From contig NZ_JACIDK010000003.1 in NCBI RefSeq assembly GCF_014196295.1, positions 496,001 through 560,000 on the forward strand: DNA of 64,000 nt, given 5' to 3'. The DNA comes from Phenylobacterium haematophilum. Its GTDB lineage: Bacteria > Pseudomonadota > Alphaproteobacteria > Caulobacterales > Caulobacteraceae. The notes under the pieces were generated by a model. It made no database searches. It had not been told where the DNA came from and was given only the letters and a program-made list of their open reading frames with translations. The first letter of the stretch is position 1. Every line of letters starts with the position of its first letter. Below, piece by piece: positions 19,164 to 28,336 of the stretch. The position numbers were made by a program, and so were the translations under genes.

Positions 19164-19547
19164 ATGAATCGTCGAGTAGTGCTTTTGGCGGGCCTAGGTC
19201 TGCTGGCTGGGTGCGCCACCGCGCCGGCGGTCGTCACGCCTTCCGGGCCCGCCGCCCCCACGCATCCCGAGCTGGAGGCCCTATACTCCGCGGTCGCCGG
19301 GCGGGACGCGTTGACGATCCAGGTCGCCTCAAACGGCTGCACGAAGAAGGACGACTTTGCGTTTTACGTCGATCGCAAGGGGCTGGCGCCGACCGTGTCG
19401 TTCGCCCGCAAGCGCCTCGATCAATGCCGGTCCTTCGCTATGGGCAAGACCGAGCTGCGCTTCACCTGGGCCGAGCTCGGCCTGGAGCCGCGCGCGACAG
19501 TGTTCCTGCTCAATCCGGTGACCGCCTGGACCGGGCCAGGCGTCTAA
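19164..19547 (+). CDS. Small putative lipoprotein of unknown function
   Basis: 127 residues from the ATG at 19164 (MNRRVVLLAGLGLLAGCATA); an upstream TTG would start inside the rpsD terminator. The lipobox LLAGC places the lipidated Cys at residue 17. The mature part is about 110 residues with two further cysteines (SNGCTKKDDF and RLDQCRSF) that could pair. I do not recognise a named family. It converges with the thioesterase gene, the stops lying 3 bp apart. Confidence 0.75.
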   Translation: MNRRVVLLAGLGLLAGCATAPAVVTPSGPAAPTHPELEALYSAVAGRDALTIQVASNGCTKKDDFAFYVDRKGLAPTVSFARKRLDQCRSFAMGKTELRFTWAELGLEPRATVFLLNPVTAWTGPGV

Positions 19548-19550
19548 CGC

Positions 19551-19970
19551 TTAGGTGAAGCGTTCGACGATGTCGGGCGTCACACGCTTGGGGCGGCCCG
19601 ATGCGGCGTCGATCATGCACCATTCGGTGCGCGCCTGCGCGCACATGGCCCCGTCGGGGCCGTCGATCCGCACGAAGCGGTCGAAGCGCGGCCCCTCGGC
19701 GGTTTCGGCCACCCAGGTGCGGCCTGTGGCCGTCTCGCCCGGCATCAGCGCGCGGCGGTAGTCGATCTCGTGGCGCAGTACGATCCACGCCCAGCGGGCC
19801 TGGTCCTCGGCCGGTTGCCGGGACGCCCAGTGCGATGTCGCCATGTCCTGAATCCAGCGCACATAGACCACGTTGTTGACGTGGCCGTTGGCGTCGATGT
19901 CGGACGCCGACGGCGTGAACTGGAGCGTGAAGACTTGGCGGCCGGGCGGCGGCTCGATCAGACGGCTCAC
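19551..19970 (-). CDS. Acyl-CoA thioesterase, 4-hydroxybenzoyl-CoA thioesterase (YbgC/FadM) type
   Basis: 139 residues from a GTG at 19970 that overlaps the grxD stop (GTGA). The hot-dog fold signature is clear: SDIDANGHVNNVVYVRWIQD, with the catalytic Asp/Asn region DANGHVNN, then HEIDYRRALMPGETATGRTW. Such enzymes hydrolyse acyl-CoA or acyl-ACP. It is the last gene of the bolA-like / AKR-like / grxD / thioesterase run. Substrate unknown. Confidence 0.88.
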   Translation of the reverse strand: MSRLIEPPPGRQVFTLQFTPSASDIDANGHVNNVVYVRWIQDMATSHWASRQPAEDQARWAWIVLRHEIDYRRALMPGETATGRTWVAETAEGPRFDRFVRIDGPDGAMCAQARTEWCMIDAASGRPKRVTPDIVERFT

Positions 19971-20311
19971 GCCGTCAGGACGCCCTGTTCGGTGAGCAGG
20001 GTCTTGAGTTCGCCCGACTGGAACATCTCGCGGATGATGTCGGCGCCGCCGACGAACTCGCCCTTCACATAGAGCTGCGGAATGGTCGGCCAGTCGGTGA
20101 AGGTCTTGATGCCTTCGCGCAGCGGCTCGCTTTGCAGCACGTCGACGCCGACGAAGTCCGCGCCGAGGTGATCGAGGATCTGCACAACGACCGAGGAGAA
20201 GCCGCAGCGGGGCTCTTCCGGCACGCCTTTCATGAACAGCACCACCGGATGGTCGGCCACTGCCTTGGCGATGAAGTCGTGGACGGGATTGGCGGTTGCG
20301 GAGTCGGTCAT
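19967..20311 (-). CDS. grxD: Monothiol glutaredoxin (Grx4/GrxD family)
   Basis: 114 residues. The CGFS active site is present in PRCGFSSVVVQILDHLGADF, preceded by VVLFMKGVPEEP and followed by WPTIPQLYVKGEFVGGADII. These proteins bind a glutathione-coordinated [2Fe-2S] cluster and deliver or sense Fe-S status, typically together with BolA proteins. A bolA-like gene lies about 1 kb upstream on the same strand, supporting that partnership. Confidence 0.95.
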   Translation of the reverse strand: MTDSATANPVHDFIAKAVADHPVVLFMKGVPEEPRCGFSSVVVQILDHLGADFVGVDVLQSEPLREGIKTFTDWPTIPQLYVKGEFVGGADIIREMFQSGELKTLLTEQGVLTA

Positions 20312-20385
20312 GACTTGAGCCTTTGCGGCGAAGAATTCGTCCCAGAGCTAGGGAGCCCGAGGGCCTGGGTCAAGCGGCCGCGTCG

Positions 20386-21291
20386 TCAGGCGCGACGCTG
20401 TGCGGCGATCTGGCCGAAGCGGGCCATTTCGATCTGGGCGGCGACGCCGGTCGGCAGGTCCTTGTCGGTGACCGTGGCCATGCGCTCGATCATGTCGGCG
20501 CGGCCCGCTTCGAGCTGGATGGTCGCAAAGGCCGGCTCGGTCAGGGCGAAAGCCAGGCACAGCTCTTCGTAGGACCAGCCCGGCGTGTCGTGCAGGAAGC
20601 CGTAGATGCTGGCTGCGGGACTTGGATCATGCCGGCGCCCTCCAAGCAGCCCCCGGCGCATCGGCCGCTCGATCTCGCTGCGCGCCGAGGGGCCCGATTG
20701 AAGGCCGGTCGGGAAGGGATCGCAACCTATCAGCGTCATGTTCGCGGCCGAGGCGTCGCGGATGCGGCGGCGGGTCTGCCAGTCCGACACCAGGCTGAAG
20801 CTGGTGGCGAGAACGTCGAAGGTGTCGTTGGCGATGCACTTGTCGATCACGGGGCCTTCGCCGACCACGCCGATCTGCAGGCAGACGCCGGCGTTGCGCA
20901 GGTCCGCCAGATAGGTGAAGGCGTCCGAAGTCATGGTTTCGGCTGCGGTCTCGTCCAGCATCAGCAGGTCGAGATAGCCGGCGCGGGTGCGCTGGAGCGC
21001 AGCGCGGACATGGTCGGCGATGTCGCGGGCGGTGACGGCGCCGGCCGGATTGCCCCGCAGGCGCCAGCCGAGAAAGATCAGCCGACGCTCGACGACGCTG
21101 AGCGCCTCGCCCAGGCCCATGGCCAGGACGTCCGACCCCGCCGTCGCCTCGAAGCTGTTCACGCCGCTTTCCATCGCCGAGATCACGAGGCTGCGCCACG
21201 CGCCGGGCGAGCTGAGGTTCGGCGCGTCGCGCAATAGCAGACTGACGGCGGAAACCGCCTTTCCCGATGCGCCGAATGGACGGTAGCGCAA
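20386..21291 (-). CDS. Aldo/keto reductase-like protein, catalytic tetrad apparently lost
   Basis: 301 residues from a TTG at 21291, with GAGGA 8 bases upstream; the resulting MRYRPFGASGKAVSAVSL aligns with typical AKR N-termini. The TIM-barrel course follows the family (ISAMESGVNSFEATAGSDVL; QRTRAGYLDLLMLDE; LAFALTEPAFATIQLEAGRA). However, where AKRs have the catalytic Asp and Tyr (xFDTAxxYG) this protein has SFEATAGSD, and the usual His of the IHW/LHR motif is D in LLMLDE. It may be a non-catalytic barrel. It sits 13 bp after the bolA-like gene and before grxD, suggesting a role tied to that Fe-S/redox operon. Confidence 0.75.
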   Translation of the reverse strand: MRYRPFGASGKAVSAVSLLLRDAPNLSSPGAWRSLVISAMESGVNSFEATAGSDVLAMGLGEALSVVERRLIFLGWRLRGNPAGAVTARDIADHVRAALQRTRAGYLDLLMLDETAAETMTSDAFTYLADLRNAGVCLQIGVVGEGPVIDKCIANDTFDVLATSFSLVSDWQTRRRIRDASAANMTLIGCDPFPTGLQSGPSARSEIERPMRRGLLGGRRHDPSPAASIYGFLHDTPGWSYEELCLAFALTEPAFATIQLEAGRADMIERMATVTDKDLPTGVAAQIEMARFGQIAAQRRA

Positions 21292-21304
21292 GGGGCGGGT
21301 CCTC

Positions 21305-21538
21305 TTAGGCCGGAACGGAGGTTTCGAGCGCCAGGGCGTGCAGTTCGCCGCCGACCTTGCCTTTCAGGGCCGTGTAGACGAGCTGGTGCTGCTTGACCCG
21401 CGACAGGCCGGCGAAGGCCGGCGAGACGATGCGCGCGCGATAGTGGTCGCCGTCGCCGGCCAGATCGTCGATGGCGATCTCGGCGTCGGGGAACGCTTCT
21501 CTCAGATTGGCTTCCAGGTCGGCGATGGACATGGGCAT
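21305..21538 (-). CDS. BolA family protein
   Basis: 77 residues from the ATG at 21538 (GGAG 9 bases upstream); the frame extends further upstream but that part is not BolA-like. MSIADLEANLREAFPDAEIA, DGDHYRARIVSPAFAGLSRV and KQHQLVYTALKGKVGGELHA follow the BolA fold, with the ligand His in HALALE. BolA proteins form heterodimeric [2Fe-2S] complexes with CGFS glutaredoxins and take part in iron/Fe-S homeostasis. A grxD gene follows one gene later. Confidence 0.9.
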   Translation of the reverse strand: MPMSIADLEANLREAFPDAEIAIDDLAGDGDHYRARIVSPAFAGLSRVKQHQLVYTALKGKVGGELHALALETSVPA

Positions 21539-21626
21539 CGGGGGGAACTCCACTCGGCGAATCTTTACTGCGGCAGAAAGCTTAACAACCGCTGGATCGC
21601 TATGTGGGTCCATCTGCGTCAGGCCG

Positions 21627-22031
21627 TCAGATGGCAGGCGCGATCTCGTCGTATCCGCGGTTCAGAAACTGCAACAGGCAGAAGCCGTTGCCGAACGGAT
21701 CGGCGAGCACGGCGATGCGGCCCCAGGCGTGGCTGCGCGGCTCGGAGTCCAGCGTCGCGCCGGCGGCCAGCGCCTGCGCCAGGGCCGGATCGAGATCCTC
21801 GACCACAAGGTCGAGATGCACGGGCGTCCAGTGGCGTACATAGCGGCGCGGCTCGTCCCCTGCGCCGACAGATCCTTCGGCTTTTTCCAGCAGATAGATG
21901 CGGACGGGCAGGCCTGACAGCTCCACGCCGCCGCCGCCGAACCGCCGCGTCACGGTCAGTCCGAACGCGGCGGTGTAGAAGGTCTCGGCTGCGGCCAGGT
22001 CGGGGACGTCGATGTTGACGAGCAGGTCCAT
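21627..22031 (-). CDS. VOC (glyoxalase-fold) family protein
   Basis: 134 residues. Typical vicinal-oxygen-chelate layout: MDLLVNIDVPDLAAAETFYT, FGLTVTRRFGGGG, then the second module VHLDLVVEDLDPALAQALAA and DPFGNGFCLLQFLNRGYDEI. A metal-binding His is plausible in VHLDL. Members act as glyoxalases, dioxygenases or resistance proteins. It is 17 bp after the beta-lactamase-like gene on the same strand, so probably cotranscribed. Confidence 0.85.
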   Translation of the reverse strand: MDLLVNIDVPDLAAAETFYTAAFGLTVTRRFGGGGVELSGLPVRIYLLEKAEGSVGAGDEPRRYVRHWTPVHLDLVVEDLDPALAQALAAGATLDSEPRSHAWGRIAVLADPFGNGFCLLQFLNRGYDEIAPAI

Positions 22032-22048
22032 CGCCTTCCCCTCCGGCG

Positions 22049-23281
22049 TCAGTCGACGATGGCCGAATAGATTAGGCTCTTCAGCTGGCCACGGAAGTTG
22101 AAGGTGCCCGACGGCATCAGCTGGGTCATGAACACCACCGACAGCTCTTCCTTCGGATCGACCCAGAAGATGGTCGAAGCCGCGCCGCCCCAGTAGTAGT
22201 CGCCGGCGCCGAGCGAGGCGGTTTCGACCTGACCCTTTGTGGAGGCGAAGCCGAGCCCGAAGCCGACGCCGTCGTTGGCGGTCTCCGAGAAGCTCCCGAT
22301 CGCCATGGTCGACAGGTCCTGGCCGCCCGGCAGGTGGTTCATGTGCATCATCTCGAGCGTACGGGGGCCCAGGATGCGGACGCCGTCCAACTCGCCGCCA
22401 CGGCGAAGCATCTCGCAGAAGCGCATGTAGTCGTCGATCGTGCCGGTCAGGCCGCCGCCGCCGGATTCGAAGCTGGCCGGACGGCCGAAGATGCTGGTGG
22501 CCGGATCATCGATCAGCTTCAGCTTCTTGTCCGGGCCGCGTTGGTAGTTGGCGCAGAAGCGGTCGACCTTTTCAGGGGCGACCGAGAACGACGTGTCCTT
22601 CATGCCCAGCGGGCCGAAGATCTCGTCCTGGAGGTACTGGCCGAACGGCTTGCCGGAGATAACCTCGACCAGTGCGCCGCAGACGTCGGTGGCCAGCGAG
22701 TACATCCAGCGTTCGCCGGGATGATAGACCAGGGGCACCTGGCCGAGCTTGTCGAGGAAGCTCTGCATGGTGTCTTCGCCGCCGACGGTGCGGACCTTCA
22801 GCGCGCGATAGAGCTTGTCGACCGGATGCTGGACGCCGACGCCGGCCAGGCCGCCGCCATAGGTCAGGCCGGCGGTGTGGGAGAGCACGTCGCGGAACGA
22901 GATCGGCCGACGGGCGGGCTCGGTCACCATCGCCTCGTCTTCACCCGAGACGTACACGCGGTGGTCCTTCCAGGAAGGCACATAGCGGCTGACCGGGTCG
23001 TTGAGCTGGAAGTAGCCCTTCTCGTAGAGCATCATCAGCGCGACCGACGTGATCGGCTTGGTCATCGAATAGATGCGGAAGATGGCGTCGTCGGCCATCG
23101 GCTTGTTCCGCTCCAGGTCCATGGAGCCGAAGGACTTGCGGTAGGCGACTTGGCCGCGCCGGGCGACCGCGATCTGCGCGCCCATGATCTTCTGCGGGAC
23201 GATGTAGTTGCGCTCGAGGTGGTCGGTAATGCGTTCCAGGCGCGCGGCGTCGAGGCCGGTCCACTGAGACTGGGCGTCCAT
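22049..23281 (-). CDS. Serine hydrolase, class C beta-lactamase / family VIII esterase type
   Basis: 410 residues from the ATG at 23281, which has GGGAGGA 5 bases upstream; a frame extension to 23329 is unlikely. The nucleophile motif SxxK is present in FRIYSMTKPITSVALMM, and the second motif is Y-S-L in WMYSLATDVCGALVEVISGK. A W-G-G segment near the C-terminus (DYYWGGAASTIFWVDP) replaces the KTG box, as in EstB-like esterases. No signal peptide is seen, so a cytoplasmic esterase is more likely than a beta-lactamase. It is divergent from an amidohydrolase. Confidence 0.88.
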   Translation of the reverse strand: MDAQSQWTGLDAARLERITDHLERNYIVPQKIMGAQIAVARRGQVAYRKSFGSMDLERNKPMADDAIFRIYSMTKPITSVALMMLYEKGYFQLNDPVSRYVPSWKDHRVYVSGEDEAMVTEPARRPISFRDVLSHTAGLTYGGGLAGVGVQHPVDKLYRALKVRTVGGEDTMQSFLDKLGQVPLVYHPGERWMYSLATDVCGALVEVISGKPFGQYLQDEIFGPLGMKDTSFSVAPEKVDRFCANYQRGPDKKLKLIDDPATSIFGRPASFESGGGGLTGTIDDYMRFCEMLRRGGELDGVRILGPRTLEMMHMNHLPGGQDLSTMAIGSFSETANDGVGFGLGFASTKGQVETASLGAGDYYWGGAASTIFWVDPKEELSVVFMTQLMPSGTFNFRGQLKSLIYSAIVD

Positions 23282-23376
23282 AAAAATCCTCCCGAAGAAA
23301 TGGCGGTCGTTCCAATTGGCGGGCATCATGAGCGCGCGAGCGTACGGAAGCCAAGAAAAACGAACGGGGGAAGGGC

Positions 23377-24357
23377 GTGACCGAGGAGATCATCGAGCCG
23401 GATCTGCCGATCTGCGATCCGCACCACCACCTCTGGGACTTCCCGAACGGGCGATACCTGCTGGACGAGTTGCTGGCCGACCTCGGCTCGGGCCACAAGA
23501 TCGAGAGCACGGTCTTCGTCGAGTGCGGGGCCATGTACAGCGCTGACGCCAGCCGGTTGATGTCGCCGGTCGGCGAGACCGAGTTCGTCAACGGCGTCGC
23601 GGCGATGTCGGCCAGCGGCCGGTACGGTCCGGTGCGGGCTTGCGCCGGCATCGTCGGGTTCGCCGACCTGACCCACGCCGACGTCGGCGAGGCGCTTGCG
23701 GCGCACATCCGCGCCGGCGGCGGGCGGTTCCGCGGCATCCGCCATACCGGCGCCTGGGACCCCAGCGACGATGTGCGCAACGGCCATACCAATCCTCCGC
23801 CGGGGCTGTACGGGCGCGAAGACTTCCGGCGCGGCTTCGCGCAACTGGCGCCCAACGGTCTGTCATTCGAGGCCTGGCAGTTCCACCCGCAGTTGCCGGA
23901 GGTCGCCGACCTCGCCGCCAACTTCCCCGAGACCGCCATCGTGCTGGATCATGTCGGGGGCGTGCTGGGCATCGGCCCCTACGCCGGCCGCCGCGACGAG
24001 GAGTTCGCCCGCTGGAAGCGCGATATGGCGCTGGTCGCGCAGCATGAGAACGTCGTGGTCAAGCTGGGCGGCCTGGGCATGGCGATCTGCGGCTTCGAAT
24101 TTCACAAGCGCGAAGCCCTCCCGTCCTCGGCCGAGCTCGCCGAGGCCTGGCGGCCGTACGTCGAGACCTGCATAGAGCTCTTCGGGCCGCGGCGGGCGAT
24201 GTTCGAGAGCAACTTCCCCGTCGACCGGGTCAGCTGCGACTACGCCACCCTCTGGAACGCGCTGAAGCGGCTGGCCGCGGGCGCCAGCGCCGACGAGAAG
24301 GCGTTGCTGTTCCGCGACGTGGCGCGATCGACCTATCGATTGGACGAGGAGTACTGA
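23377..24357 (+). CDS. Amidohydrolase family (Amidohydro_2) metal-dependent hydrolase
   Basis: 326 residues from a GTG at 23377 with GGGGGAAGGG just upstream. The metal-binding opening CDPHHHLWDF matches the DxHxHxW pattern of PF04909 TIM-barrel lactonases/decarboxylases. Further conserved pieces are RGIRHTGAWDP, AIVLDHVGG, VVVKLGGLGM and the C-terminal MFESNFPVDR, in which the Asp/Ser-Asn region closes the active site. Relatives hydrolyse 2-pyrone-4,6-dicarboxylate and sugar lactones. pncC follows after 2 bp, so the two form an operon. Confidence 0.88.
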   Translation: MTEEIIEPDLPICDPHHHLWDFPNGRYLLDELLADLGSGHKIESTVFVECGAMYSADASRLMSPVGETEFVNGVAAMSASGRYGPVRACAGIVGFADLTHADVGEALAAHIRAGGGRFRGIRHTGAWDPSDDVRNGHTNPPPGLYGREDFRRGFAQLAPNGLSFEAWQFHPQLPEVADLAANFPETAIVLDHVGGVLGIGPYAGRRDEEFARWKRDMALVAQHENVVVKLGGLGMAICGFEFHKREALPSSAELAEAWRPYVETCIELFGPRRAMFESNFPVDRVSCDYATLWNALKRLAAGASADEKALLFRDVARSTYRLDEEY

Positions 24358-24359
24358 GA

Positions 24360-24839
24360 ATGCAGGCGTTGATGGCCCAGGCCGAGCGGATCGGCGAACA
24401 GCTGAAGGCGCGCAAGGAGCGCGTCGCCGTGGCCGAGAGCTCGTCCGGCGGCCTGATCAGCGCCGCGCTGCTTAGCGTCCCTGGCGCGTCCGCCTACTAT
24501 CTCGGCGGCGGCGTGGTCTACACGCCCAAGGCCCGGGTCATGCTGATGGACATTCCGAGGGAAGCGCTGGAGGGCATGCGCTCGGCCAGCGAGCCCTACG
24601 CCCTGCTGCTGGCCCGCACCGTGCGCGAGCGGTTCGGAGCGACGTGGGGCGTGTCGGAGACCGGCGCGGCCGGGCCGACGGGCAACGGCTATGGCGATGC
24701 GGCCGGCCACACCTGCGTGGCGGTGTCGGGTCCGGTCGAGTTCGTGACCACCATCGAAACCGGATCGGACGACCGGGTCGCCAACATGGAGGCGTTCGCG
24801 GCGGCGGCGCTGGAGCTGCTGGCCAAGGCCAGCGCCTAG
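24360..24839 (+). CDS. pncC: CinA C-terminal domain protein, nicotinamide-nucleotide amidase
   Basis: 159 residues, the stand-alone CinA C-terminal domain. VAVAESSSGGLISAALLSVP, SAYYLGGGVVYTPKAR and GVSETGAAGPTGNGYG are hallmark segments. The family deamidates nicotinamide mononucleotide to nicotinate mononucleotide in NAD salvage. It follows the amidohydrolase by 2 bp. Its stop overlaps that of the convergent lipoprotein gene through CTAG. The enzymatic name rests on family membership. Confidence 0.85.
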   Translation: MQALMAQAERIGEQLKARKERVAVAESSSGGLISAALLSVPGASAYYLGGGVVYTPKARVMLMDIPREALEGMRSASEPYALLLARTVRERFGATWGVSETGAAGPTGNGYGDAAGHTCVAVSGPVEFVTTIETGSDDRVANMEAFAAAALELLAKASA

Positions 24840-25591
24840 CGCTCGCCCTTGTCGCTGGCCTTGGCTCCGCTCATCTCGGGGACATAGAGGCCGGTGGCGA
24901 ACTTGGCCGCCCAGCCTTCCGGACGGAAGCGCGAGCCGAACTCGGCGCACGGGTCCGGCTTGGGAATCGGACGGGACTTGAGGCCCTCGGGCGTCATCGC
25001 CGCGGCGACGGCGTCGGCGAAGGGCTCGGCGAACTGCAGCGCGTCGCCCACACGGCTCAGCGAAGGATCGTCCGTGCCGATCGCGGTCGCGCTGCGGCTC
25101 CAGCTGACGGCCACGACTTGCTGCTCGCCTTGCAGCATCTCCGCCTCCGCCGACAGCGACCCGAGCGTTCCCGGCGCCCGCAGTCCGAGCGGCCCGGGAA
25201 TGAAGAATCCCGCCGCGGCCGAGGCGACCGAGGCGGCCCGCCCGGTCGGATCGACGCGGGTGATCGCCACGCGAACGCGGTTGGGCGCGGCGGGATCGAT
25301 CTCGAAACGCTCGGAGAGTTCGAAGCAGAGCTGCGCGTCGAGCTCCCTTTGCAGCAGCACCCGCTCGCCAGGGGTCAGCCAGCCGCCGGGGCCCACGAGG
25401 ACTGTGGGCTCGATCGCAACCTGACGGACCTGAGCCAAAGCCGCCTCGTCCCGCCGCTGCTCGATCTTGGCGCGCAAGGTGTCCGTGCGCGGCGTAAGGC
25501 CGTCATAGCTGGAAAGGAACCCAGATCGGGTCGGGGCGCTGGCGCAGGCGGCCAGCAGCAGGAGCGGGGCGAGAGCGAGGAGGCGGGTCAT
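24836..25591 (-). CDS. DUF3313-like lipoprotein
   Basis: 251 residues. A lipoprotein signal (MTRLLALAPLLLLAACASAP, Cys at residue 16) is followed by SGFLSSYDGLTPRTDTLRAK, which resembles the start of DUF3313 proteins. No catalytic motif is seen. It contains a glycine/alanine hydrophobic patch in the middle (VASAAAGFFIPGPLGL). Likely envelope-associated; function unknown. Confidence 0.72.
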   Translation of the reverse strand: MTRLLALAPLLLLAACASAPTRSGFLSSYDGLTPRTDTLRAKIEQRRDEAALAQVRQVAIEPTVLVGPGGWLTPGERVLLQRELDAQLCFELSERFEIDPAAPNRVRVAITRVDPTGRAASVASAAAGFFIPGPLGLRAPGTLGSLSAEAEMLQGEQQVVAVSWSRSATAIGTDDPSLSRVGDALQFAEPFADAVAAAMTPEGLKSRPIPKPDPCAEFGSRFRPEGWAAKFATGLYVPEMSGAKASDKGER

Positions 25592-25632
25592 GCTCCTACC
25601 TACGCGCGCGCCGCACCCATGGATGCATCGGC

Positions 25633-26058
25633 CTAGCGTCGGTCGCGCCGAAACTTGGCCGCGTCGGCGGCAAGGGACGAATAGACCGCCTCGTCCGGGT
25701 CAGCCTCGGCCTGGAACGGCAGCTCGCCGGCCACGCCTCGTAGGGCCAGCCACAGCTGCGGCGCGAAGTGCTCGAACATCCGCAGCGGCCGCCGCTTGTC
25801 GTCGGTGACGTCCCAGCCCTCGGCCTCGAACGCGATGACCTGATCGCGGACCGGCTTGCGGTCGATCCGATCCCACCCCTCGGGACGCGGAACGTCGTCG
25901 GCCTCGTCCTGGGTGATCCCGAACAGGGTCCGCGAGACCTCGTCGATCTCAGGATAGGTGGCGCGGGCGTCGGCGTCCGCATAGCGCGGCTGCATCAGCG
26001 CCTTGTCCTCGAGGTCGCGGATCCCGGGCAGGTCGACGAGGCGACGGAGCTTGCTCAT
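25633..26058 (-). CDS. Conserved hypothetical protein coupled to purL
   Basis: 141 residues, cytoplasmic by composition, with no motif that I recognise. Its ATG overlaps the purL stop codon by one base (TGATG), so it is translated from the purL transcript. The sequence is rich in charged residues ([29 protein letters not shown]). Confidence 0.6.
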   Translation of the reverse strand: MSKLRRLVDLPGIRDLEDKALMQPRYADADARATYPEIDEVSRTLFGITQDEADDVPRPEGWDRIDRKPVRDQVIAFEAEGWDVTDDKRRPLRMFEHFAPQLWLALRGVAGELPFQAEADPDEAVYSSLAADAAKFRRDRR

Positions 26059-28259
26059 CAGCCGCCCATATAGGCTGGCATCCAGCCCTCGTGCTCGCTG
26101 CGCAGCTTGGCCAGCGGCAGGGTGAAGAGCCCCGCCACTGCAACGTCCTCGCCGCCGGCCTTGCCGATGACGGCGGCCTCGACGCCGGCCGCCTGGGCGG
26201 CGGCCAGGATCGGGGCGGCGTCCTTGACGGCGACCAGATAGCGAGCCTGGTCCTCGCCGAACAGCAAGGCGTGGGCGGGGATCGAACCGTCGGCCTGCAG
26301 CGTGAAGCCGGTCTTCGAGGCCAGCGCCATCTCGGCAGCTGCTGCGATCAGGCCGCCGTCGGAAAGGTCATGGCAAACAGTGACTTGGTCTGAGAGAATC
26401 AGGCCTCGCACGAAGTCGCCGACCTTGCGCTCCAGCGCCAGATCGACCGGCGGCGGCGCGCCGGCTTCCTGACCCTGAACCTCGCGCAGGTACATCGAGG
26501 CGCCCAGTTCGCCGGCGGTCGAGCCGATCAGCACCAGCGCGTCGCCGTCCTTCATGCCCGCGAAGTCGGCGCGGTGAGCATAGTCGGGGATCAGGCCGAC
26601 GGCGCCGACGGTCGGGGTCGGCGGGATCGCCGCGCCGTTGGTCTCGTTGTAGAGGCTCACATTGCCGCTAACGACCGGGAAGTCCAGGTCGCGGCAGGCC
26701 TGCGCCATGCCCTCGATGGCGCGCACGATCTGCCCCATGATCTCGGGCCGCTCGGGATTGCCGAAGTTCAGGTTGTCGGTGATGGCGACCGGGTCGGCGC
26801 CGACGGCGGTCAGGTTGCGCCAGGCCTCGGCCACGACCTGCTTGCCGCCCTCGAAGGGATCGGCCAGCACGTAGCGCGGGGTGCAGTCGGAGGTGACCGC
26901 CAGCGCCTTCTTCGAGCCGTGGACGCGCACGATGCCGGCGTCCGCGCCGGTGGCCGAGTCCTCGAGGGTGTCGGCCATGACGTGGCGGTCGTACTGCTCC
27001 CACAGCCAGCGCTTGGAGGCCATGTCGGGGCTGCTCATCAGCTTGAGCACAGCATCAGCATAGTCGGCCGGGGCGGCGACATCGGCCGGCGCCAGGCGCG
27101 GCAGTTGCGGCGAGGCGACCCACGGACGGTCATAGAGCGGAGCGTCGTCGAACAGCGGCGCCAGCGGCACGTCGCAGACAACCTCGCCCTTGTGCTTCAG
27201 CACCAGATGGCCGGTGTCGGTGGTCACGCCGATGATGGCCGCGTCCAGGCCCCACTTCTCGAAGATCGCATGACCGTCGCGCTCGCGGCCGGGCTTCAGG
27301 ATCGCCAGCATGCGCTCCTGGCTTTCCGACAGCATCATCTCGTAGGCGCTCATTCCCTCTTCGCGCTGGGGCACGTCGTCGAGGGTCAGCTCGATGCCCA
27401 CCCCGCCCTTGCCGGCCATCTCGACCGACGAGGAGGTCAGGCCCGCCGCGCCCATGTCCTGGATCGCGGCGACCGCGCCGCTGGCCATCAGTTCCAGGGT
27501 CGCCTCGATCAGCAGCTTCTCGGCGAAGGGGTCGCCGACCTGCACGGTCGGGCGCTTCTCGTCCGAGGCGTCGTCGAACTCGGCCGAGGCCATGGTCGCG
27601 CCATGGATGCCGTCGCGGCCGGTCTTCGAGCCGAAATAGACGACGCTGAGGCCGGCGGCCGGAGCGGCCGAGTAGAAGATCTTGTCGGCGTCGGCCAGGC
27701 CCACGCACATGGCGTTGACTAGGATGTTGCCGTCATAGCCGCGGTGGAAGTTGGTTTCGCCCGCGACCGTGGGCACGCCCACGCAGTTGCCGTAGCCGCC
27801 GATGCCGGCGACGACGCCGCTCACCAGGCGCTTGGTTTTCGGATGGCTCGGATCGCCGAAGCGCAGCGCGTTGAGCAGCGCCACCGGGCGCGCGCCCATG
27901 GTGAAGACGTCGCGCATGATGCCGCCGACGCCGGTCGCCGCGCCCTGATAGGGCTCGATGTAGGACGGGTGGTTGTGGCTCTCCATCTTGAAGATGCAGG
28001 CCTGGCCGTCGCCGATGTCGATCACCCCGGCGTTCTCGCCCGGACCGCAGATCACGCGCGGGCCCGTCGTCGGGAACTTCACCAGGTGCTTCTTGCTCGA
28101 CTTGTAGGAGCAGTGCTCGCTCCACATCACCGAGAACACGCCCAACTCGACCTCGTTGGGTTCGCGGTTCAGGCGTTGAAGGATGACGTCGTATTCTTCC
28201 GACTTCAGGCCGTACTCGGCGGCCGTTTCGCGAAGGGTCTTGCCAGGCTGAGCGCTCAT
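26058..28259 (-). CDS. purL: Phosphoribosylformylglycinamidine synthase subunit PurL
   Basis: 733 residues from the ATG at 28259 ([20 protein letters not shown]); the longer open frame upstream is a shadow. Small-type PurL with the two AIR-synthase-like halves: [58 protein letters not shown] and [19 protein letters not shown]. With PurQ and PurS it makes FGAM from FGAR, ATP and glutamine, step 4 of purine synthesis. Its partners purQ and purS are about 34 kb further on in this window, also on the minus strand. Confidence 0.97.
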   Translation of the reverse strand: MSAQPGKTLRETAAEYGLKSEEYDVILQRLNREPNEVELGVFSVMWSEHCSYKSSKKHLVKFPTTGPRVICGPGENAGVIDIGDGQACIFKMESHNHPSYIEPYQGAATGVGGIMRDVFTMGARPVALLNALRFGDPSHPKTKRLVSGVVAGIGGYGNCVGVPTVAGETNFHRGYDGNILVNAMCVGLADADKIFYSAAPAAGLSVVYFGSKTGRDGIHGATMASAEFDDASDEKRPTVQVGDPFAEKLLIEATLELMASGAVAAIQDMGAAGLTSSSVEMAGKGGVGIELTLDDVPQREEGMSAYEMMLSESQERMLAILKPGRERDGHAIFEKWGLDAAIIGVTTDTGHLVLKHKGEVVCDVPLAPLFDDAPLYDRPWVASPQLPRLAPADVAAPADYADAVLKLMSSPDMASKRWLWEQYDRHVMADTLEDSATGADAGIVRVHGSKKALAVTSDCTPRYVLADPFEGGKQVVAEAWRNLTAVGADPVAITDNLNFGNPERPEIMGQIVRAIEGMAQACRDLDFPVVSGNVSLYNETNGAAIPPTPTVGAVGLIPDYAHRADFAGMKDGDALVLIGSTAGELGASMYLREVQGQEAGAPPPVDLALERKVGDFVRGLILSDQVTVCHDLSDGGLIAAAAEMALASKTGFTLQADGSIPAHALLFGEDQARYLVAVKDAAPILAAAQAAGVEAAVIGKAGGEDVAVAGLFTLPLAKLRSEHEGWMPAYMGG

Positions 28260-28336
28260 GGGCGCGCATATAGCGGGACTCTGCCGCAAGGGGGAGGGGG
28301 GAGGGGCAAACTGCGTCGTTGGGCGCGAAGTGGGCC

